A stretch of 64,000 nucleotides of DNA from Flavobacteriaceae bacterium (GCA_013214065.1 JABSPK010000004.1:124001-188000), one strand, 5' to 3'; positions 26,250-36,134 are shown, counted from the stretch's first letter. Made by a program: numbers and translations. The notes: generated from the letters alone by a model not told the origin.

Positions 26250-28652
26250 ATGGAATTAATCGTAAAGTTTCTGCCCGCTTTCGGTGTTTTGGGCTTGTTG
26301 TACGTTCTTGTGAAGAACGTCTGGGTCGCAAAGCAGGAAGTCGGTGATGACAAGATGGCGCGTATCGCCAAGAACATCGCTGATGGGGCCATGTCGTTCT
26401 TGAAGGCAGAATACAAAATATTGGCAATTTTCGTTGCCGCCGTTGCGGTATTACTTGTCTTTAAAGGGGAATCCGAAGAAGGATCGAACTGGATGGTTGC
26501 CGTATCCTTCATCGTTGGGGCCATCTGCTCCGCCTTGGCCGGATTCATCGGAATGAAAGTCGCCACAAAAGCCAACGTCCGTACGACCAATGCCGCCCGT
26601 ACCTCTTTGGGGAAAGCCCTTGAAGTGGCCTTCGCCGGTGGTGCCGTTATGGGATTGGGAGTTGTCGGACTCGGGGTTTTAGGCTTGAGCGGACTCTTTA
26701 TGATCTACAGTGGTCAAGGTTGGGAATTGGCCGAAGTACTTAACGTACTATCCGGTTTCTCTTTAGGAGCCTCATCCATTGCCCTTTTCGCCCGTGTCGG
26801 TGGAGGGATTTATACTAAAGCTGCTGACGTAGGGGCCGACTTGGTCGGTAAGGTTGAAGCGGGAATCCCTGAGGATCACCCATTGAACCCTGCGACCATT
26901 GCCGATAACGTTGGTGACAATGTAGGTGACGTAGCCGGTATGGGGGCCGACCTTTTCGAATCGTATGTCGGTTCGATCATCGGAACCATGGTATTGGGTG
27001 CCGTTTTTGCCACCCTTCCTGAATTCCAAGGTGCGTTTGACGGATTGGGCGCCGTGTATTTGCCCATGACCCTTGCCGCAGCAGGGATCGTCATGTCGAT
27101 CATCGGAACCTTCTTCGTTCGTGTGAAGGATGGAGGAAACCCACAGACCGCGTTGAACATCGGTGAATTCGGTTCTGCCGCGCTGATGTTGGTCGTTTCT
27201 TATTTCTTGATCAATGGAATGTTACCCGAAGCCTGGGAAGAAGGTGGTAAGGCCTACACCGCAATGGGTGTTTTCTGGGCTACCATCGCTGGTTTGGTCG
27301 CCGGATTGGCCGTGGGTAAAGTAACCGAATATTATACAGGTACAGGTACCAAGCCTGTCAATAGCATCGTGCGTCAGTCAGAGACTGGATCGGCCACGAA
27401 CATCATCGCCGGTCTTGGGGTCGGAATGATGTCTACGGCCATTCCGATCATCTTGATCGCTGCCGCAATTTTGGTCTCACACCACTTCGCCGGTTTGTAC
27501 GGTATCGCTATCGCCGCGGTAGGGATGTTGGCCAACACCGGGATCCAATTGGCCGTAGATGCTTACGGACCGATTTCTGACAATGCCGGTGGTATTGCCG
27601 AAATGGCCGAGCTGCCAAGTGAAGTTCGCGAGCGTACCGATAAGTTGGATGCCGTGGGGAACACCACTGCAGCTATCGGTAAAGGATTCGCGATTGCCTC
27701 AGCGGCCTTGACCGCTTTGGCCTTGTTCGCAGCCTATATGAAGACAGCCGGTGTTACGTCAATCGACGTATCCCGTCCTGATATCATGGCCGGTTTGTTG
27801 ATCGGAGGTATGCTGCCTTTTGTTTTTTCAGCCTTGTCGATGAACGCCGTTGGGCGTGCGGCTATGGCGATGATCGAAGAAGTACGTCGCCAATTCCGTG
27901 ATATTCCTGCTTTGAAAGCCGCTTTGGAAGTCATGGTAAAATACGATTCGGACATCTCAAAAGCATCTGCCGAAGACCGCAAGATCTTCGATGCCGCCGA
28001 TGGGGTTGCCGAATACGATAAGTGTGTTGCGATTTCGACCCAAGCTTCCATCAAGGAAATGGTATTGCCCGGTTTGTTGGCGATCGCCGTTCCTGTGGCC
28101 GTTGGTTTCATTGGAGGCGCTGAAATGCTAGGAGGCTTGTTGGCCGGTGTGACCACCGCCGGGGTCTTGATGGCGATTTTCCAATCGAATGCCGGTGGTG
28201 CGTGGGATAATGCCAAGAAAACCATCGAAAGCGAAGGCCGTAAAGGTTCTGATGCACATAAGGCTGCCGTTGTCGGTGATACCGTCGGGGATCCTTTCAA
28301 AGATACTTCAGGGCCTTCTTTGAACATCTTGTTGAAATTGATGTCGGTCGTTGCCTTGGTCATCGCCCCTAGTTTGGTAAGCGTTGCCCCTGCAGATGAA
28401 GTGAGCATGTTGAAAGAAGACGGTACCAAGATTACCATCACCACTGAAGGTATGAAAGAGACCAAAGCTATAGAAAAGCAAGTCCGTGTTGAAATGAGCA
28501 ACACCGAAGACGGTGCTTTCAAAGCCGTAGTCACTACCGTATCGGAAATCAACGGGGAAGCCCAGACCGAAGTGAAGGAATTCACAGGGGCTACCAAAGA
28601 AGAAGTAAAGGAAAAGGTCGAGTCCTTTACCAAAGATATCAGTATTGAATAA
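26250..28652 (+). CDS. hppA: Membrane-bound ion-pumping pyrophosphatase with hydrophilic C-terminal extension
   Basis: This integral membrane enzyme couples PPi hydrolysis to H+ and/or Na+ export. The 800-residue protein has the hallmark [18 protein letters not shown] and [21 protein letters not shown] motifs, plus late catalytic motifs GGAWDNAKK and [41 protein letters not shown] has Ala, not Lys, at the position known to distinguish K+-dependent from K+-independent enzymes, so K+-dependence is inferred. H+ versus Na+ specificity was not decided. The final ~88 residues after the last TM helix ([20 protein letters not shown] onward) form a charged extension that the family usually lacks. Confidence 0.95.
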   Translation: MELIVKFLPAFGVLGLLYVLVKNVWVAKQEVGDDKMARIAKNIADGAMSFLKAEYKILAIFVAAVAVLLVFKGESEEGSNWMVAVSFIVGAICSALAGFIGMKVATKANVRTTNAARTSLGKALEVAFAGGAVMGLGVVGLGVLGLSGLFMIYSGQGWELAEVLNVLSGFSLGASSIALFARVGGGIYTKAADVGADLVGKVEAGIPEDHPLNPATIADNVGDNVGDVAGMGADLFESYVGSIIGTMVLGAVFATLPEFQGAFDGLGAVYLPMTLAAAGIVMSIIGTFFVRVKDGGNPQTALNIGEFGSAALMLVVSYFLINGMLPEAWEEGGKAYTAMGVFWATIAGLVAGLAVGKVTEYYTGTGTKPVNSIVRQSETGSATNIIAGLGVGMMSTAIPIILIAAAILVSHHFAGLYGIAIAAVGMLANTGIQLAVDAYGPISDNAGGIAEMAELPSEVRERTDKLDAVGNTTAAIGKGFAIASAALTALALFAAYMKTAGVTSIDVSRPDIMAGLLIGGMLPFVFSALSMNAVGRAAMAMIEEVRRQFRDIPALKAALEVMVKYDSDISKASAEDRKIFDAADGVAEYDKCVAISTQASIKEMVLPGLLAIAVPVAVGFIGGAEMLGGLLAGVTTAGVLMAIFQSNAGGAWDNAKKTIESEGRKGSDAHKAAVVGDTVGDPFKDTSGPSLNILLKLMSVVALVIAPSLVSVAPADEVSMLKEDGTKITITTEGMKETKAIEKQVRVEMSNTEDGAFKAVVTTVSEINGEAQTEVKEFTGATKEEVKEKVESFTKDISIE

Positions 28653-28676
28653 ATGGCTAATTCAAATACCTGAGTT

Positions 28677-28706
28677 AAAAACCACGCCTAGGCGTGGTTT
28701 TTTTTT
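28677..28706. terminator. Bidirectional terminator between hppA and the tonB-like gene
   Basis: ACCACGCC (28681-28688) and GGCGTGGT (28691-28698) pair across a 2-nt loop. T follows on the plus side and a five-A run precedes, so it can serve both convergent genes. Confidence 0.85.
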
Positions 28707-28712
28707 GCCCTG

Positions 28713-29417
28713 TTATTGCAAAACGAAAGTAATCGGAATCGCAAAGGGTACTTTGACAGGGGTACCTCTTTGTTTGCCCGGGGTCATCTGGGGTAATTTC
28801 GAAATGATTCGAGCGGCTTCCTCCTCCAAAACCTGATGCGGGCCACGTAGCTTGATTTCACCGATCTGTCCATCTTTTAGGATGGCGAATTGGACGAATA
28901 CCTTGCCTTGCATACCCATTTCCTGCGCCGGGTCGGGATAACGGAATACTTTTCTGATGTGTTTTTGCATCTGTTGTTGAAAGCAGGCACGCTTATCCGA
29001 TGCGTTCTCACAACCCGGAAAGACCGGGGCATCTTCGACGGTGACCCAAGTCACGGTCGGGTTTTCTTCGACAGCCTCGAAATCGACCTCTTGCATAGGA
29101 AGGATTTCGGTGTCTTGATCAGGTTCATTCGACTCAATGACCGTTTCGACGACCTGCTCATCACCTTCCTTGATATCGAAACTGGCAGGCACCAATATTT
29201 TTGGCGGTGGCGGCGGGGGTGGTTGGATCAAAGTGACGGGTGGGATTTCATCCAAGGACTCGATTTCATCCAATTCCGGGAAAAAGGCCAGATCCGGTTC
29301 GAACGTCTTCCATTCCAAAGCCAGGTAACTTAGGGCCAACACTAAGGTGAGCCCCATGACGAAGTAAAGCCCTGAGTTTTTTTCAAGACGGTGTTTCGGG
29401 TGTTTTTTGTTTTCCAT
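28713..29417 (-). CDS. TonB-family energy transducer
   Basis: This 234-residue protein has the complete TonB layout. It comprises a cytoplasmic basic N-terminus, one TM anchor (YFVMGLTLVLALSYLALEW), a proline run (LIQPPPPPPPKILVPASF), an acidic periplasmic linker, and a TonB C-terminal domain (PVFPGCENASDKRACFQQQMQKHIRKVFRYP, GKVFVQFAILKDGQIGEI, LPQMTPGKQRGTPVKVPFAIPITF). It would carry proton-motive energy from ExbBD to outer-membrane receptors such as the one at 33.4-36.1 kb, though partner choice is not provable. No exbB/exbD is nearby. Confidence 0.93.
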   Translation of the reverse strand: MENKKHPKHRLEKNSGLYFVMGLTLVLALSYLALEWKTFEPDLAFFPELDEIESLDEIPPVTLIQPPPPPPPKILVPASFDIKEGDEQVVETVIESNEPDQDTEILPMQEVDFEAVEENPTVTWVTVEDAPVFPGCENASDKRACFQQQMQKHIRKVFRYPDPAQEMGMQGKVFVQFAILKDGQIGEIKLRGPHQVLEEEAARIISKLPQMTPGKQRGTPVKVPFAIPITFVLQ

Positions 29418-29526
29418 AATCCTATGATTTAAGTTAGATTATGAAATTAGGGTCCTCCCCCTGTCCTTGCCAGTAGCAATTAGGGAACGGTAGCCTTCAA
29501 TGAGCTAGTGGAACGGAAACTTTGAA

Positions 29527-30141
29527 TTAAAACAGCCCGTGGATCTCGGCGTCGATTTTATTGATGACTTCACCCAGATCTTCCGGTTCGTCTACGAAAT
29601 TGATGTTATCGACATCGATGACCAATAATTTTCCTTTTTCATAGGTATTGACCCAAGCTTCATAGCGCTCGTTCAATCTGCTGAGGTAGTCGATCGAAAT
29701 GCTGTTTTCATAGTCGCGGCCGCGCTTGTGGATCTGGTTGACCAGGTTCGGGATCGAGCTCCGAAGGTAGATGAGCAAATCCGGGGGTTGTACCAAGGTT
29801 TCCATCAATTCGAACAAGCTTTTGTAGTTTTCGAAATCCCGATTGGTCATCAAACCCATGGCATGCAAATTGGGTGCGAAAATGTGGGCATCCTCATAAA
29901 TGGTCCGGTCCTGTATGACGTTCTTGCCGCTTTCACGGATCTTCAGGATTTGCCGGTACCTGCTGTTCAAAAAGTAGATCTGTAAATTAAAACTCCATCG
30001 CTCCATCTGGGTGTAAAAATCATCCAAATACGGATTATCGACCACATCCTCAAAGTGGGCTTCCCATTTGTAGTGTTTTGAAAGTAAAGTGGTTAAAGTG
30101 GTTTTTCCTGCTCCGATATTTCCGGCAACGGCGATGTGCAT
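29527..30141 (-). CDS. Deoxynucleoside kinase
   Basis: This enzyme phosphorylates salvaged deoxynucleosides. The 204-residue protein begins with a P-loop (IAVAGNIGAGKTTLTTLLSKHY). It has FQIYFLNSRYRQ-like substrate-site residues (WSFNLQIYFLNSRYRQIL), the ERS/DRT region IQDRTIYEDAHIFAPNLH, and the lid KRGRDYENSISIDYLSRLNERYEAW. These are features of the dNK/dGK-dAK family. The exact base specificity is unknown. It may work with the nucleoside transporter at 17.8-19.3 kb. Confidence 0.93.
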   Translation of the reverse strand: MHIAVAGNIGAGKTTLTTLLSKHYKWEAHFEDVVDNPYLDDFYTQMERWSFNLQIYFLNSRYRQILKIRESGKNVIQDRTIYEDAHIFAPNLHAMGLMTNRDFENYKSLFELMETLVQPPDLLIYLRSSIPNLVNQIHKRGRDYENSISIDYLSRLNERYEAWVNTYEKGKLLVIDVDNINFVDEPEDLGEVINKIDAEIHGLF

Positions 30142-30251
30142 AATGCGATTGGTTATTACAGAATTCGACTTCGGGTTGGTTCAAGTCGGTCCTTGCAATA
30201 TACAACGAATAATGGGTTTGCTGAAAATTCCCCCTTATTATTCGACCAGGG

Positions 30252-30932
30252 TCAGCAAATCAACTTATAGCCATATCCGCGGACGTTCAGAATTTGGATT
30301 TGACCGTCTTTTTTGAGTTTTTTCCGCAGTTTGGTGATAAAGACGTCCATGCTTCGCGCATTGAAGAAATCGTCGTCTCCCCATAGCCGTTTTAAAATGG
30401 TCGAACGATCAAGGATCTCATTGCGTTGTTCGGTCAAGTGGAACAACAATTCGGCCTCACGATGGGTCAATGGAATGATTTCCTCTTCCCAAAGTAACTG
30501 TTGTTTGATATAATTGAAGCGAAAGCGCCCGATAGGGATCTCTTCCTTCGACTGGGTTTGTCGCGCCCTACCGAGAACGTTCTTGATCCGTACGATGAGC
30601 TCCTCCATGCTAAAGGGCTTTTTCAGATAGTCATTACCGCCTAGCTCAAAGCCTTCGACCACATCCTTGGCTTGCGATTTGGCGGTCAAAAAAATGATGG
30701 GGATGTGCTTGTCCTGTTTTCGGATGCGTTCGGCAAGTGCGAACCCGTCAAGTTTCGGCATCATCACATCGAGGACCAGCAGTTCCGGTTTTTCAGCCTT
30801 GTAGACCTGCATCGCCTGTGTTCCATCCTCACAAAGCAACACTTCGAAATCGCGGGTTTCCAAGCTTTCCTTCACGATCATTCCCAGGGCGGGTTCGTCT
30901 TCGGCCAATAAGATTTTTATGGGTCGGTTCAT
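30252..30932 (-). CDS. OmpR-family response regulator next to GLPGLI/receptor locus
   Basis: This 226-residue regulator has a receiver domain (ILLAEDEPALG, phospho-acceptor Asp55 in LLVLDVMMPKLDGF, FLTAKSQ, and Lys in NDYLKKPFSMEEL) and a winged helix (LTHREAELLFHLTEQRNEILDRSTILKRLWGDDDFFNARSMDVFITKLRKKL ends near 215). It overlaps the kinase gene by 4 bp (kinase first). Three 10-bp-spaced GTTAAC boxes in the divergent promoter region (32445-32470) are the natural candidate binding site. Confidence 0.96.
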   Translation of the reverse strand: MNRPIKILLAEDEPALGMIVKESLETRDFEVLLCEDGTQAMQVYKAEKPELLVLDVMMPKLDGFALAERIRKQDKHIPIIFLTAKSQAKDVVEGFELGGNDYLKKPFSMEELIVRIKNVLGRARQTQSKEEIPIGRFRFNYIKQQLLWEEEIIPLTHREAELLFHLTEQRNEILDRSTILKRLWGDDDFFNARSMDVFITKLRKKLKKDGQIQILNVRGYGYKLIC

Positions 30933-32404
30933 AAGGTCACTTTAAAGATCGTGTGGTTTTTGTTCGGTACCAACTCCAATTCGCCATGGTGCTTGTTGAT
31001 GATTTTTTTGGAGTAGAACAACCCGATACCGAAGCCTTTCACATCGTGGCGGTTGCCCGTAGGAACACGGTAGAATTTCTCGAATATCTTTTCACGCTGT
31101 GCCGAATCGATCGGTATACCGTTGTCAGCGATGCTGATTTCGATGCCATCCAAAACCGCATTGATGTTCACTTCGATTTGATCCCCACCATATTTGATGG
31201 CGTTGTCGATGAGGTTGGCGATAGCGTTCTCAAAGTGGAATAAATCGATTTCAAAATCCAATTCCGATACATTGGTACTGAACAGCAGCTCTTTTTCGGG
31301 GGTGATCATGCGGTATTTGCCGACCAGTTGGGTAATCAGCTGCACCAAGTCGGCCGTTTCTTTATTGAGGAGGAGCTTGTCATTGTCCAAGGTGGCCGTT
31401 TCCAAGAGTTTTTCGACCATCTGATGTAGTTTTTGCAACTGTTGGTTCGAAATGTCAAGATACTTTTCGGTTTTGGATGGGTCATTGGCGCTGTTGAAAT
31501 TCTTGATGCCCTCGATCGCGGTCGATACGGTGGCGATAGGGGTCTTGAACTCATGGGTAATATTGCTGATCAAATCGTTTTTGATCTCTGCCAACTGTTT
31601 TTGTTTTTGGATGATGTGCAATAGGAAGAAGAGGCTTCCGATGATCAAGGCCGAGAGCAAGACCGACAAGGAAATACCGGTCAGACTGCGCTTCAGTACG
31701 GCCAATGTCGGATTGTTGAACCGCAATTGTAAGGTCTCATCATTCGGAAGATAGGTCGATTTCGATAGGGTCGATAAGGCCAATTTTTTCCCAGGCTCCC
31801 GTTCTTTCCATTGGTAGATGCTGTCTTCGGTGGTATGGGTAAAGGAATACAGGATATTGATGTTTTTCCGATTGAGTTCACTTTGGAAATGTCCTTCGAG
31901 TTTCGGAAAATCCAGGGTGTCGCGGGCAATCGAAATAATGATCTTATTCGCCAGACCTTGTATATCACGTATGCTGTCCGCAGCTTGTCCGCGAAAAACC
32001 GATACGGCCGAGATATTGCCCAGACTATCAACGGTTACCCCCGAGGAAGAATCGAGAAGTTGGGTGAAGCCACTGGGTCGTCTGCCCATGGTGATGGAGT
32101 CGCGTTGAAACTCAAGGAAAATCGAATCGATGCTGTTGCCCTCGATTCTCGATAGAATGTTACCCGCCCGCTCAGGAAAGGTATTTCCCGAATCGGAAAG
32201 ATCGACGAAGGCCATCACATCGGTCTTGGCAATTTCAGCGAAATAGGCCTCGATCCCATTGTCGAGGCTGGTCTGCACTTCGTTGATCAGCTGCTGCTTG
32301 TTGACTTGGTAGTGCTGAATGTTCCAATAGACCTGGATCGCTATGGTGATGGCTATGGTGATGCCGATCAAATACGCCAATCTGTTGAAGCTGTTCTGTT
32401 TCAC
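30929..32404 (-). CDS. Sensor histidine kinase, cognate of the adjacent regulator
   Basis: This membrane kinase (491 aa) has TM1 at ~8-27 (LAYLIGITIAITIAIQVYW), a periplasmic domain of about 215 residues, TM2 near 240-262 (LSVLLSALIIGSLFFLLHII), and HisKA with the phospho-acceptor in NITHEFKTPIATV. The ATPase domain has NLIDNAIKYGG, ADNGIPI and GFGIGLFYSKKI. There is no HAMP. The start must be GTG at 32404, because the second in-frame codon upstream is a stop. The periplasmic domain is not recognised, so the signal is unknown. It is divergent from the GLPGLI gene. Confidence 0.95.
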   Translation of the reverse strand: MKQNSFNRLAYLIGITIAITIAIQVYWNIQHYQVNKQQLINEVQTSLDNGIEAYFAEIAKTDVMAFVDLSDSGNTFPERAGNILSRIEGNSIDSIFLEFQRDSITMGRRPSGFTQLLDSSSGVTVDSLGNISAVSVFRGQAADSIRDIQGLANKIIISIARDTLDFPKLEGHFQSELNRKNINILYSFTHTTEDSIYQWKEREPGKKLALSTLSKSTYLPNDETLQLRFNNPTLAVLKRSLTGISLSVLLSALIIGSLFFLLHIIQKQKQLAEIKNDLISNITHEFKTPIATVSTAIEGIKNFNSANDPSKTEKYLDISNQQLQKLHQMVEKLLETATLDNDKLLLNKETADLVQLITQLVGKYRMITPEKELLFSTNVSELDFEIDLFHFENAIANLIDNAIKYGGDQIEVNINAVLDGIEISIADNGIPIDSAQREKIFEKFYRVPTGNRHDVKGFGIGLFYSKKIINKHHGELELVPNKNHTIFKVTL

Positions 32405-32444
32405 ATTTCAAATGTACTTACAAAAAACGGTCAGGCTTCTTACG

Positions 32445-32470
32445 GTTAACACACGTTAACGTTGGTTAAC
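32445..32470. promoter_or_regulatory. Three GTTAAC boxes at exact 10-bp spacing
   Basis: GTTAAC occurs at 32445, 32455 and 32465, so the boxes repeat once per helical turn on one DNA face. They lie between the kinase/regulator operon and the GLPGLI-receptor genes. OmpR-type regulators typically bind tandem half-sites spaced 10-11 bp; that this regulator binds here is inference. A weak -7-like CAAATTTG about 25 bp further right would place the boxes around -33. Confidence 0.6.
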
Positions 32471-32533
32471 CCTTTTCCGACAATGCTTCGTCCAAATTTG
32501 CAGCATAGCAACGAACAAAAAAACAGCGCAATC

Positions 32534-33370
32534 ATGAAAAATTTCCGAATGACCCTACTATTGTTGGCCCTAGGGATGGGCATTTCCACAACCGCCCAAG
32601 AATTCACGGGGATCGCAACCTACAAGTCAGCATCGAAAATGTCGATCACCATGGATAGCTCAAAAGTGTCCGCAGGAGAACAAGAATTATTGAATCAACG
32701 GTTGATGAAGGCCATGCAAAAAGAGTATGATCTGGTGTTCAACGCCACCGAATCGAATTGGAAGGAAGTGGAGAAACTGGACAATGCCGGTGCTGGAGGA
32801 GGCGTAGAAATCGTGATGATCGGCTCGGGTGGGGGCAACGGTCTCTTGTACAAGAACACCAAAACCAAGAATTCGGTAGAATCGACCGACGGGTTCGGAA
32901 AGCTGTTCCTCGTTTCCGGCACCTTGCAACCCTATGAATGGCAAATGACCGCAGAGACCAAACAAATCGGAAGGTATACTTGTTACAAGGCCATAGCTGA
33001 ACGGGAAATCACCCAAATCAGTGTCTCCGAAGTCAATGGTGAAAAAGAGGAAAAGGAAGAAACCAAGACCCAGACCATCACGGCTTGGTATACCCTCGAA
33101 ATTCCGGTAAACCACGGCCCTGACGACTATTGGGGTTTGCCAGGGCTAATCATGGAAGTCAGCAACGGCGGACGTGTTCTCGTCTGCAGCAAAGTAGTGT
33201 TGAACCCCAAGGATGCCGTTGCCATCGAAATCCCCGATAAGGGCAAGAAAGTGACCGCCGAGGAATACGAGGAAATTATGAAGGAGCAGGTTGAAAAAAT
33301 GAACAAGATGTACGGTGGCGGTAAGCGCAAAGGCCAAGGAGCGAATATCGAAATTAAAATTGGCGGCTAA
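32534..33370 (+). CDS. GLPGLI family protein
   Basis: This 278-residue exported protein has a signal peptide (MKNFRMTLLLLALGMGISTTAQ) and the family hallmark GLPGLI at residues 201-206 (YWGLPGLIMEV), preceded by WYTLEIPVNHGPDDY. The last ~50 residues are basic and glycine-rich (MYGGGKRKGQGANIEIKIGG). An upstream ATG at 32462 exists but would put a non-signal sequence first, so 32534 is chosen. GLPGLI proteins have no established function; in Flavobacteria they usually precede a TonB-receptor-like gene, as here with a 37-bp gap. Confidence 0.9.
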   Translation: MKNFRMTLLLLALGMGISTTAQEFTGIATYKSASKMSITMDSSKVSAGEQELLNQRLMKAMQKEYDLVFNATESNWKEVEKLDNAGAGGGVEIVMIGSGGGNGLLYKNTKTKNSVESTDGFGKLFLVSGTLQPYEWQMTAETKQIGRYTCYKAIAEREITQISVSEVNGEKEEKEETKTQTITAWYTLEIPVNHGPDDYWGLPGLIMEVSNGGRVLVCSKVVLNPKDAVAIEIPDKGKKVTAEEYEEIMKEQVEKMNKMYGGGKRKGQGANIEIKIGG

Positions 33371-33407
33371 TCACCGCAGCACATTTTCAAACAGTTAACA
33401 TCAAAAA

Positions 33408-36095
33408 ATGAACAGAAGTGTTTCAATGCTCATCAATGGGGCCGCGGTCTTGTTTTGCCTAGTTCTCAACGCCCAAAGCGTCACCTTGACCGGTAAGGTA
33501 ACCGACTCGACAGACGCCCCATTGGAGCTTGCCAATGTGATTGCCCTGAACAAGAACACCAACGCCATGGCCTCCTATGGCATCACCGATAACGAAGGTC
33601 GGTACCAACTGCGATTGAAAAAGGATTCACTGTACACGATCCGGGCCAGTTATTTGGGATACGAGACCTTTGAAACGGAATTTAGGGCAGAGTCCGACCA
33701 AGTCAAGAACCTGGTTTTGAAAGGTGCACCCAATCAGTTGGAAGGGGTAGAATTGGTCGAGGAATTCCCCGTGACCGTTTCGGGGGATACCATTACCTAC
33801 AACGCCGATTCGTTCACCACCGGCAAAGAGAAGAAACTGGAAAACGTTTTGGAAGAACTGCCTGGCTTCGAGATCACTGATGAAGGAGAGGTCAAAGTAC
33901 AAGGCAAGAAGGTTGAGAAGGTGTTGGTCGAAGGCAAGGAGTTCTTCGATGGGGACACCAAAATGGCCACCAAGAACATTCCCGCCAATGCAGTCGATAA
34001 AGTACAGGTGCTGCGTGACTTCAATGAGGTAGGGCCGATGCAAGGCGTAAGTGATAGCGATGCCTTGGCCTTGAACATCAAGTTGAAAGACGGCAAGAAA
34101 AACCTGTGGTTCGGTGATGTCACCGTCGGTGCCGGACCAGATGGCCGGTATTTGGCCCATCCAAACCTATTTTATTATTCGCCGAAGACCAGCTTCAATT
34201 TCATCGGTGATTTGAACAATATCGGGGAACAAGCCTTTACTTTACAGGATTATTTCCGCTTTAATGGGGGATTGGCAGGTCTGGGTCGTCGTTCGGGATC
34301 TTCGTTAAACCTTTCACAAGACGATATCGGATTGTCGCTATTGCAGAACAATAGGGCACGCAATATCGAGACCCAGTTAGCGGCCTTGAACTTCAATCAT
34401 AGCCCGAATAAAAAGTGGAAGCTTTCGGGCTTTGGTATTTTCTCGGACATAGATACCGACATCTCTAGCGTGTCAAACCGGACCTACATCCGTGAATCGG
34501 GTGATAATCAAGAGACCCTGGCTACGGGAACCCTTCAAAAGAATACGGCTACTTTACTCAAACTCTCATCGACTTTCGCCCCAAATGCGAGATGGTATTT
34601 CGATTATGATGGATTCTTGAAAAATGCCCGTATCGAAGACGATCGAAATTTGTTGTCTGAATTCGACACCTTCAGCAATACCATTGCTTCCAATGACTTG
34701 CGCAGGCCCTTTTCGATCGAACAGACCTTAAGTGCTTTTTTTGCGAAGAACGAAAAGAATGTGTTTTCGCTAGAGACCAATTATTTATATAAAGAGCAAC
34801 GCCCTGATTTCGATCTGAACGCGACCCAGCAACCCTTTGTGGGTACGATCCCCCTGCAACCGGATACCATGTTCAGACTGTTTCAAGAACAGCGTACCGT
34901 AACCAATAAGTTGGATGCCGAAGTCAACTATTATCGGGTCTTGAACAACACCAACCATTTGAATTTCAAATGGGGTACCTCGTTGAATGGCCAGCGTTTG
35001 CGTTCTTCCTTGGCCCAACGCTTTAGTGACGGCTCTGAAACGACTTTCGATACCCCACAATTCGGAAATCAAGCCCGGTTTGATTTCTGGGACGTTTATA
35101 TGGGGGTTTCCTATCGTGCCAAATTGGGGAAATTGACCTTGAGTCCCGGTATGAATTTCCACATTTACGATACCGAAAACACCCAGTTCGAAGAAACCGT
35201 AAATCTGGATAAGACCCTTTGGTTGCCCCAATTGCGTGCCAAATACGAGTTCAACAACACCCAAAGCCTTCGCTTCGATTACAGCGTGCAGGCCGAGTTC
35301 GCCGATATCCGAAACCTGGCCCAAGCCACCTTACTTTCAGGCTATAACGGTCTGTTCGCCGGAAATCCGGAATTGCGCAATGCCTGGTACCATAACCTGA
35401 GCCTGAACTATTTCAACTTCAGTATGTTCAGTTTTACCAATATCAATGGCGGGTTTACCTATGAGAAACGATATCAGGCCATAACCAATACCTTGCGATT
35501 TGTCGGTTTGGACCGTGAAGCTACCCCAATCAATATCGACGACCCGAACGAAACCTTTTCGGTTTTTGGCAATTATGAACGTCGTTTTCCCTTTTGGAAA
35601 GGAAAGTTCGAGGCAAACCTTCGGTATGCGAAATTCAATAACCTGATCGACGACCAGCCCAATTTCAACCGGTCGTTGACCCAGAATTATAAATTGGCCA
35701 TGGAAACCCGGTTCAAAGAAGCCCCGAATGTCGAGATCGGATTCGAAAAAATATGGAACGACTACGAAACCGTGGCAATCGATAACCGCTTCGTGACCAA
35801 CCGACCTTTTGCCAATATGGAAGCCTACTTTTTAAAGCACTTTGCCTTCACGATCGATTACCAATACAATGAATACAAGAACCGGGCCGGTGGGGTGAGC
35901 AGTTACTATGATTTTTTGAATGCCGCCCTTTATTTCGAAAAAGAGGACAGTCCTTGGGAAATCAAGTTGTCGGGCCTGAACCTTCTGAATACCGGCTCGA
36001 TCCGCCAAGACGCCTTTAGCGAAAACTTGATCAGTACCTATGAGTACTTTGTACAACCGCGGTATTTCATGCTCAGTGTCAAATATTCGCTTTGA
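33408..36095 (+). CDS. TonB-dependent receptor-like outer-membrane protein
   Basis: This 895-residue protein has a signal peptide (ending ...CLVLNAQ) and a CarboxypepD_reg-like domain at ~25-110 (TGKVTDSTDAPLELANVIALNKNTNAMASYGITDNEGRYQL). A plug-like region follows at ~130-210 (ENVLEELPGFEITDEGEVKVQGKKVEKVLVEGKEFF ... VDKVQVLRDFNEVG), then a long beta-barrel ending RYFMLSVKYSL. It belongs to the outer-membrane beta-barrel family found beside GLPGLI genes. The substrate is unknown; the tandem GLPGLI gene and the divergent two-component system suggest an envelope- or nutrient-responsive unit. Confidence 0.9.
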   Translation: MNRSVSMLINGAAVLFCLVLNAQSVTLTGKVTDSTDAPLELANVIALNKNTNAMASYGITDNEGRYQLRLKKDSLYTIRASYLGYETFETEFRAESDQVKNLVLKGAPNQLEGVELVEEFPVTVSGDTITYNADSFTTGKEKKLENVLEELPGFEITDEGEVKVQGKKVEKVLVEGKEFFDGDTKMATKNIPANAVDKVQVLRDFNEVGPMQGVSDSDALALNIKLKDGKKNLWFGDVTVGAGPDGRYLAHPNLFYYSPKTSFNFIGDLNNIGEQAFTLQDYFRFNGGLAGLGRRSGSSLNLSQDDIGLSLLQNNRARNIETQLAALNFNHSPNKKWKLSGFGIFSDIDTDISSVSNRTYIRESGDNQETLATGTLQKNTATLLKLSSTFAPNARWYFDYDGFLKNARIEDDRNLLSEFDTFSNTIASNDLRRPFSIEQTLSAFFAKNEKNVFSLETNYLYKEQRPDFDLNATQQPFVGTIPLQPDTMFRLFQEQRTVTNKLDAEVNYYRVLNNTNHLNFKWGTSLNGQRLRSSLAQRFSDGSETTFDTPQFGNQARFDFWDVYMGVSYRAKLGKLTLSPGMNFHIYDTENTQFEETVNLDKTLWLPQLRAKYEFNNTQSLRFDYSVQAEFADIRNLAQATLLSGYNGLFAGNPELRNAWYHNLSLNYFNFSMFSFTNINGGFTYEKRYQAITNTLRFVGLDREATPINIDDPNETFSVFGNYERRFPFWKGKFEANLRYAKFNNLIDDQPNFNRSLTQNYKLAMETRFKEAPNVEIGFEKIWNDYETVAIDNRFVTNRPFANMEAYFLKHFAFTIDYQYNEYKNRAGGVSSYYDFLNAALYFEKEDSPWEIKLSGLNLLNTGSIRQDAFSENLISTYEYFVQPRYFMLSVKYSL

Positions 36096-36126
36096 TTTTT
36101 GTGAAACCGATAAGAAAAAGATTTCC

Positions 36127-36134
36127 TATTTTTG
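36127..36134 (+). promoter_or_regulatory. Putative -7 promoter element of metK
   Basis: TATTTTTG (TANNTTTG type) lies 113 bp before metK, leaving a leader of roughly 100 nt. That leader does not contain the SAM-I motif seen before the other methionine genes. No TTTG at ~19-bp spacing was found. Confidence 0.45.

Noticed and set aside
27734-28633. 299-codon antisense frame across hppA
   Set aside because: Long antisense openness reflects the codon bias of hppA (Ala/Gly-rich), and the translation (Ser/Thr-rich) resembles no protein family.
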